A model generated the notes under the pieces. It worked only from the letters and a program-made list of their open reading frames with translations. It was not told the DNA's origin and made no database searches. Made by a program: the position numbers and the translations under genes. A stretch of DNA of 41,881 nucleotides from a virus, in the IMG/VR virus record IMGVR_UViG_3300026319_000118, positions 1 to 41,881 of that record; one strand, written 5' to 3'. Below, piece by piece: positions 41,236 to 41,881 of the stretch. Numbering within the stretch: the stretch's first letter is position 1; every line of letters starts with the position of its first letter.

Positions 41236-41275
41236 AGGTGGCTAGGTGGTTACCATAGTGGGCTTAGGTTGTCAA
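41236..41275 (-). promoter_or_regulatory. Promoter with two operator-like octamers
   Basis: On the - strand TTGACA lies at 41275-41270, overlapping the stop of the upstream gene, and a weak TAACCA (41252-41247) follows after 17 bases. Two octamers lie on the + strand at 41236-41243 (AGGTGGCT) and 41244-41251 (AGGTGGTT), head to tail and overlapping the -10. The ATG at 41234 is eight or so bases from the expected transcription start, so the leader is minimal. Confidence 0.5.
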
Positions 41276-41487
41276 GACGACGTGATCACTAGCGTCCCCC
41301 GCCCTATCCATTCAGCTAGCCGCTTCCCCTCCTCCACATCATCCACATACGCTGCCCGTATCCCGTCACAGTGCAATACCCACCCCATCTTATACCCCCG
41401 CTTATCCCCTCCAACTACCGCCCGCGTTATCTGATGCCGCCCATCCAGCGAACGAAAATTATCCCCGCTCTTTACCCATTCAATCAT
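41272..41487 (-). CDS. Unknown small protein, first gene of the - strand late region, 71 aa
   Basis: ATG 41487 is chosen (AAGG and a G-run before it); an upstream in-frame ATG at 41562 would add 25 residues and is possible. Alpha/beta, with RRGYKMGWVLHCDGIRAAYVDDVEEGKRLAEWI-like order split over residues about 34-65. No family recognised. Confidence 0.55.
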   Translation of the reverse strand: MIEWVKSGDNFRSLDGRHQITRAVVGGDKRGYKMGWVLHCDGIRAAYVDDVEEGKRLAEWIGRGTLVITSS

Positions 41488-41638
41488 GCCCCCGACCTTA
41501 CCACAAAAAAGAGCAGCGCCCCACCCGAGTATGTCACGCTGCCGACATATTTGTAGAACCATGCAATTTAGTGAGAAGAAAGAACTGCCTCGGTGTCCTT
41601 ACCCTAACATAGGTGGCTTAATTATTCCAGGGGGAGAA
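41488..41638. other. Non-coding leader of the - strand region
   Basis: Upstream of the first - gene. It contains an AGGTGGCT copy at 41611-41618 but no strong TTGACA promoter. Continues across the contig junction into the control region at 1-597. An upstream extension of the 41487 gene to 41562 would occupy half of it. Confidence 0.45.
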
Positions 41639-41881
41639 GGGTTGACGGCCTCGTGGGCCGGCGGGACCCGGGCCCAGGCAATTGTGCTCAGTGCCCGGTT
41701 CCGGAGTGTCTGATGACTAGCTACAGAGGGAGGGTCCCCACCCCTGCACACCTCAGTACGTAGGAGGAACTGTTAGGAAACGATCGCTTCGTCACGCACT
41801 CACGAGGTAAATCAAACGAATCTCTGGTTCCTTTCTGTCTACACGCGCGTAGTGCTGACGCAGCTGATCAGTAATCTGTTT
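41639..41881. repeat. Terminal direct repeat, right copy
   Basis: This is the second copy of bases 1-243, differing at 41650 and 41767. The unique genome length is therefore about 41,638 bases. The sequence cannot tell circular permutation (headful packaging) from a fixed terminal repeat; read-depth or end mapping would be needed. Confidence 0.95.

Noticed and set aside
1-41881. tRNA genes, CRISPR arrays, insertion sequences, integrase or attachment sites
   Set aside because: Looked for by eye and not found; no cloverleaf, spaced repeat array, transposase or recombinase motif was seen.

Overview
The window is a complete or near-complete genome of an unclassified tailed bacteriophage, assembled as one contig. 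The first 243 bases recur at the end (1-243 and 41639-41881) with only two mismatches, so the unique sequence is about 41.6 kb and is either circularly permuted or terminally redundant. The virion genes suggest a short-tailed phage. There is a large terminase, a portal, a scaffold-like protein, a major capsid protein, tail-hub-like proteins and a set of large ejection-type proteins, one with a lytic transglycosylase domain. I see no tape measure, sheath or baseplate genes. I also see no DNA polymerase, helicase, primase, RNA polymerase, integrase, recognisable repressor or tRNA. The host cannot be read from the sequence. Long Thr-Pro linkers on an exported GH16 glycanase are common in soil Verrucomicrobia and Acidobacteria, which is only a weak hint.

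Layout. (1) 41488-597, read across the contig junction, is a mostly non-coding control region with direct repeats. (2) 598-2321 (+) holds one early gene and a chain of eight small overlapping genes. (3) 5341-2329 (-) is a tight operon of small regulatory-looking and zinc-binding proteins. It ends in a possible lysis or cell-wall group: a hydrophobic protein, an exported protein and a double-psi beta-barrel protein. (4) 5412-9149 (+) is a DNA recombination and nuclease operon: a putative annealing protein, a RecB/Cas4-like nuclease with four cysteines, a Lar-like zinc protein and a VRR-NUC nuclease. (5) 10137-9136 (-) and 10183-12276 (+) are a divergent pair: a TIM-barrel glycosidase-like protein and an exported beta-propeller. 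(6) 41487-12277 (-) is the long late region. In transcription order it holds small genes (AP2 domain, holin-like), an exported beta-helix protein, terminase, portal, scaffold and capsid, tail, ejection proteins, an exported GH16 glycanase and small distal genes. A single opposite-strand gene (25011-25490, +) sits inside it.

Regulation. TTGACAA boxes lie 34-41 bases before start codons at several unit boundaries, and most of them are accompanied by AGGTGGTT-like octamers. The spacing predicts near-leaderless transcripts and a shared operator. The divergent region 5342-5411 has back-to-back promoters that share one -35 box.

Most notable: a haem-oxygenase-like diiron-type protein encoded among the ejection genes; several Sec-exported or carbohydrate-active proteins; the AGGTGGTT/TTGACAA regulatory pattern; an inverted gene fitted exactly between two late genes, with a palindrome holding both start codons; and a probable CTG-initiated small gene. 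All functions are read from the sequence by eye, without database searches.
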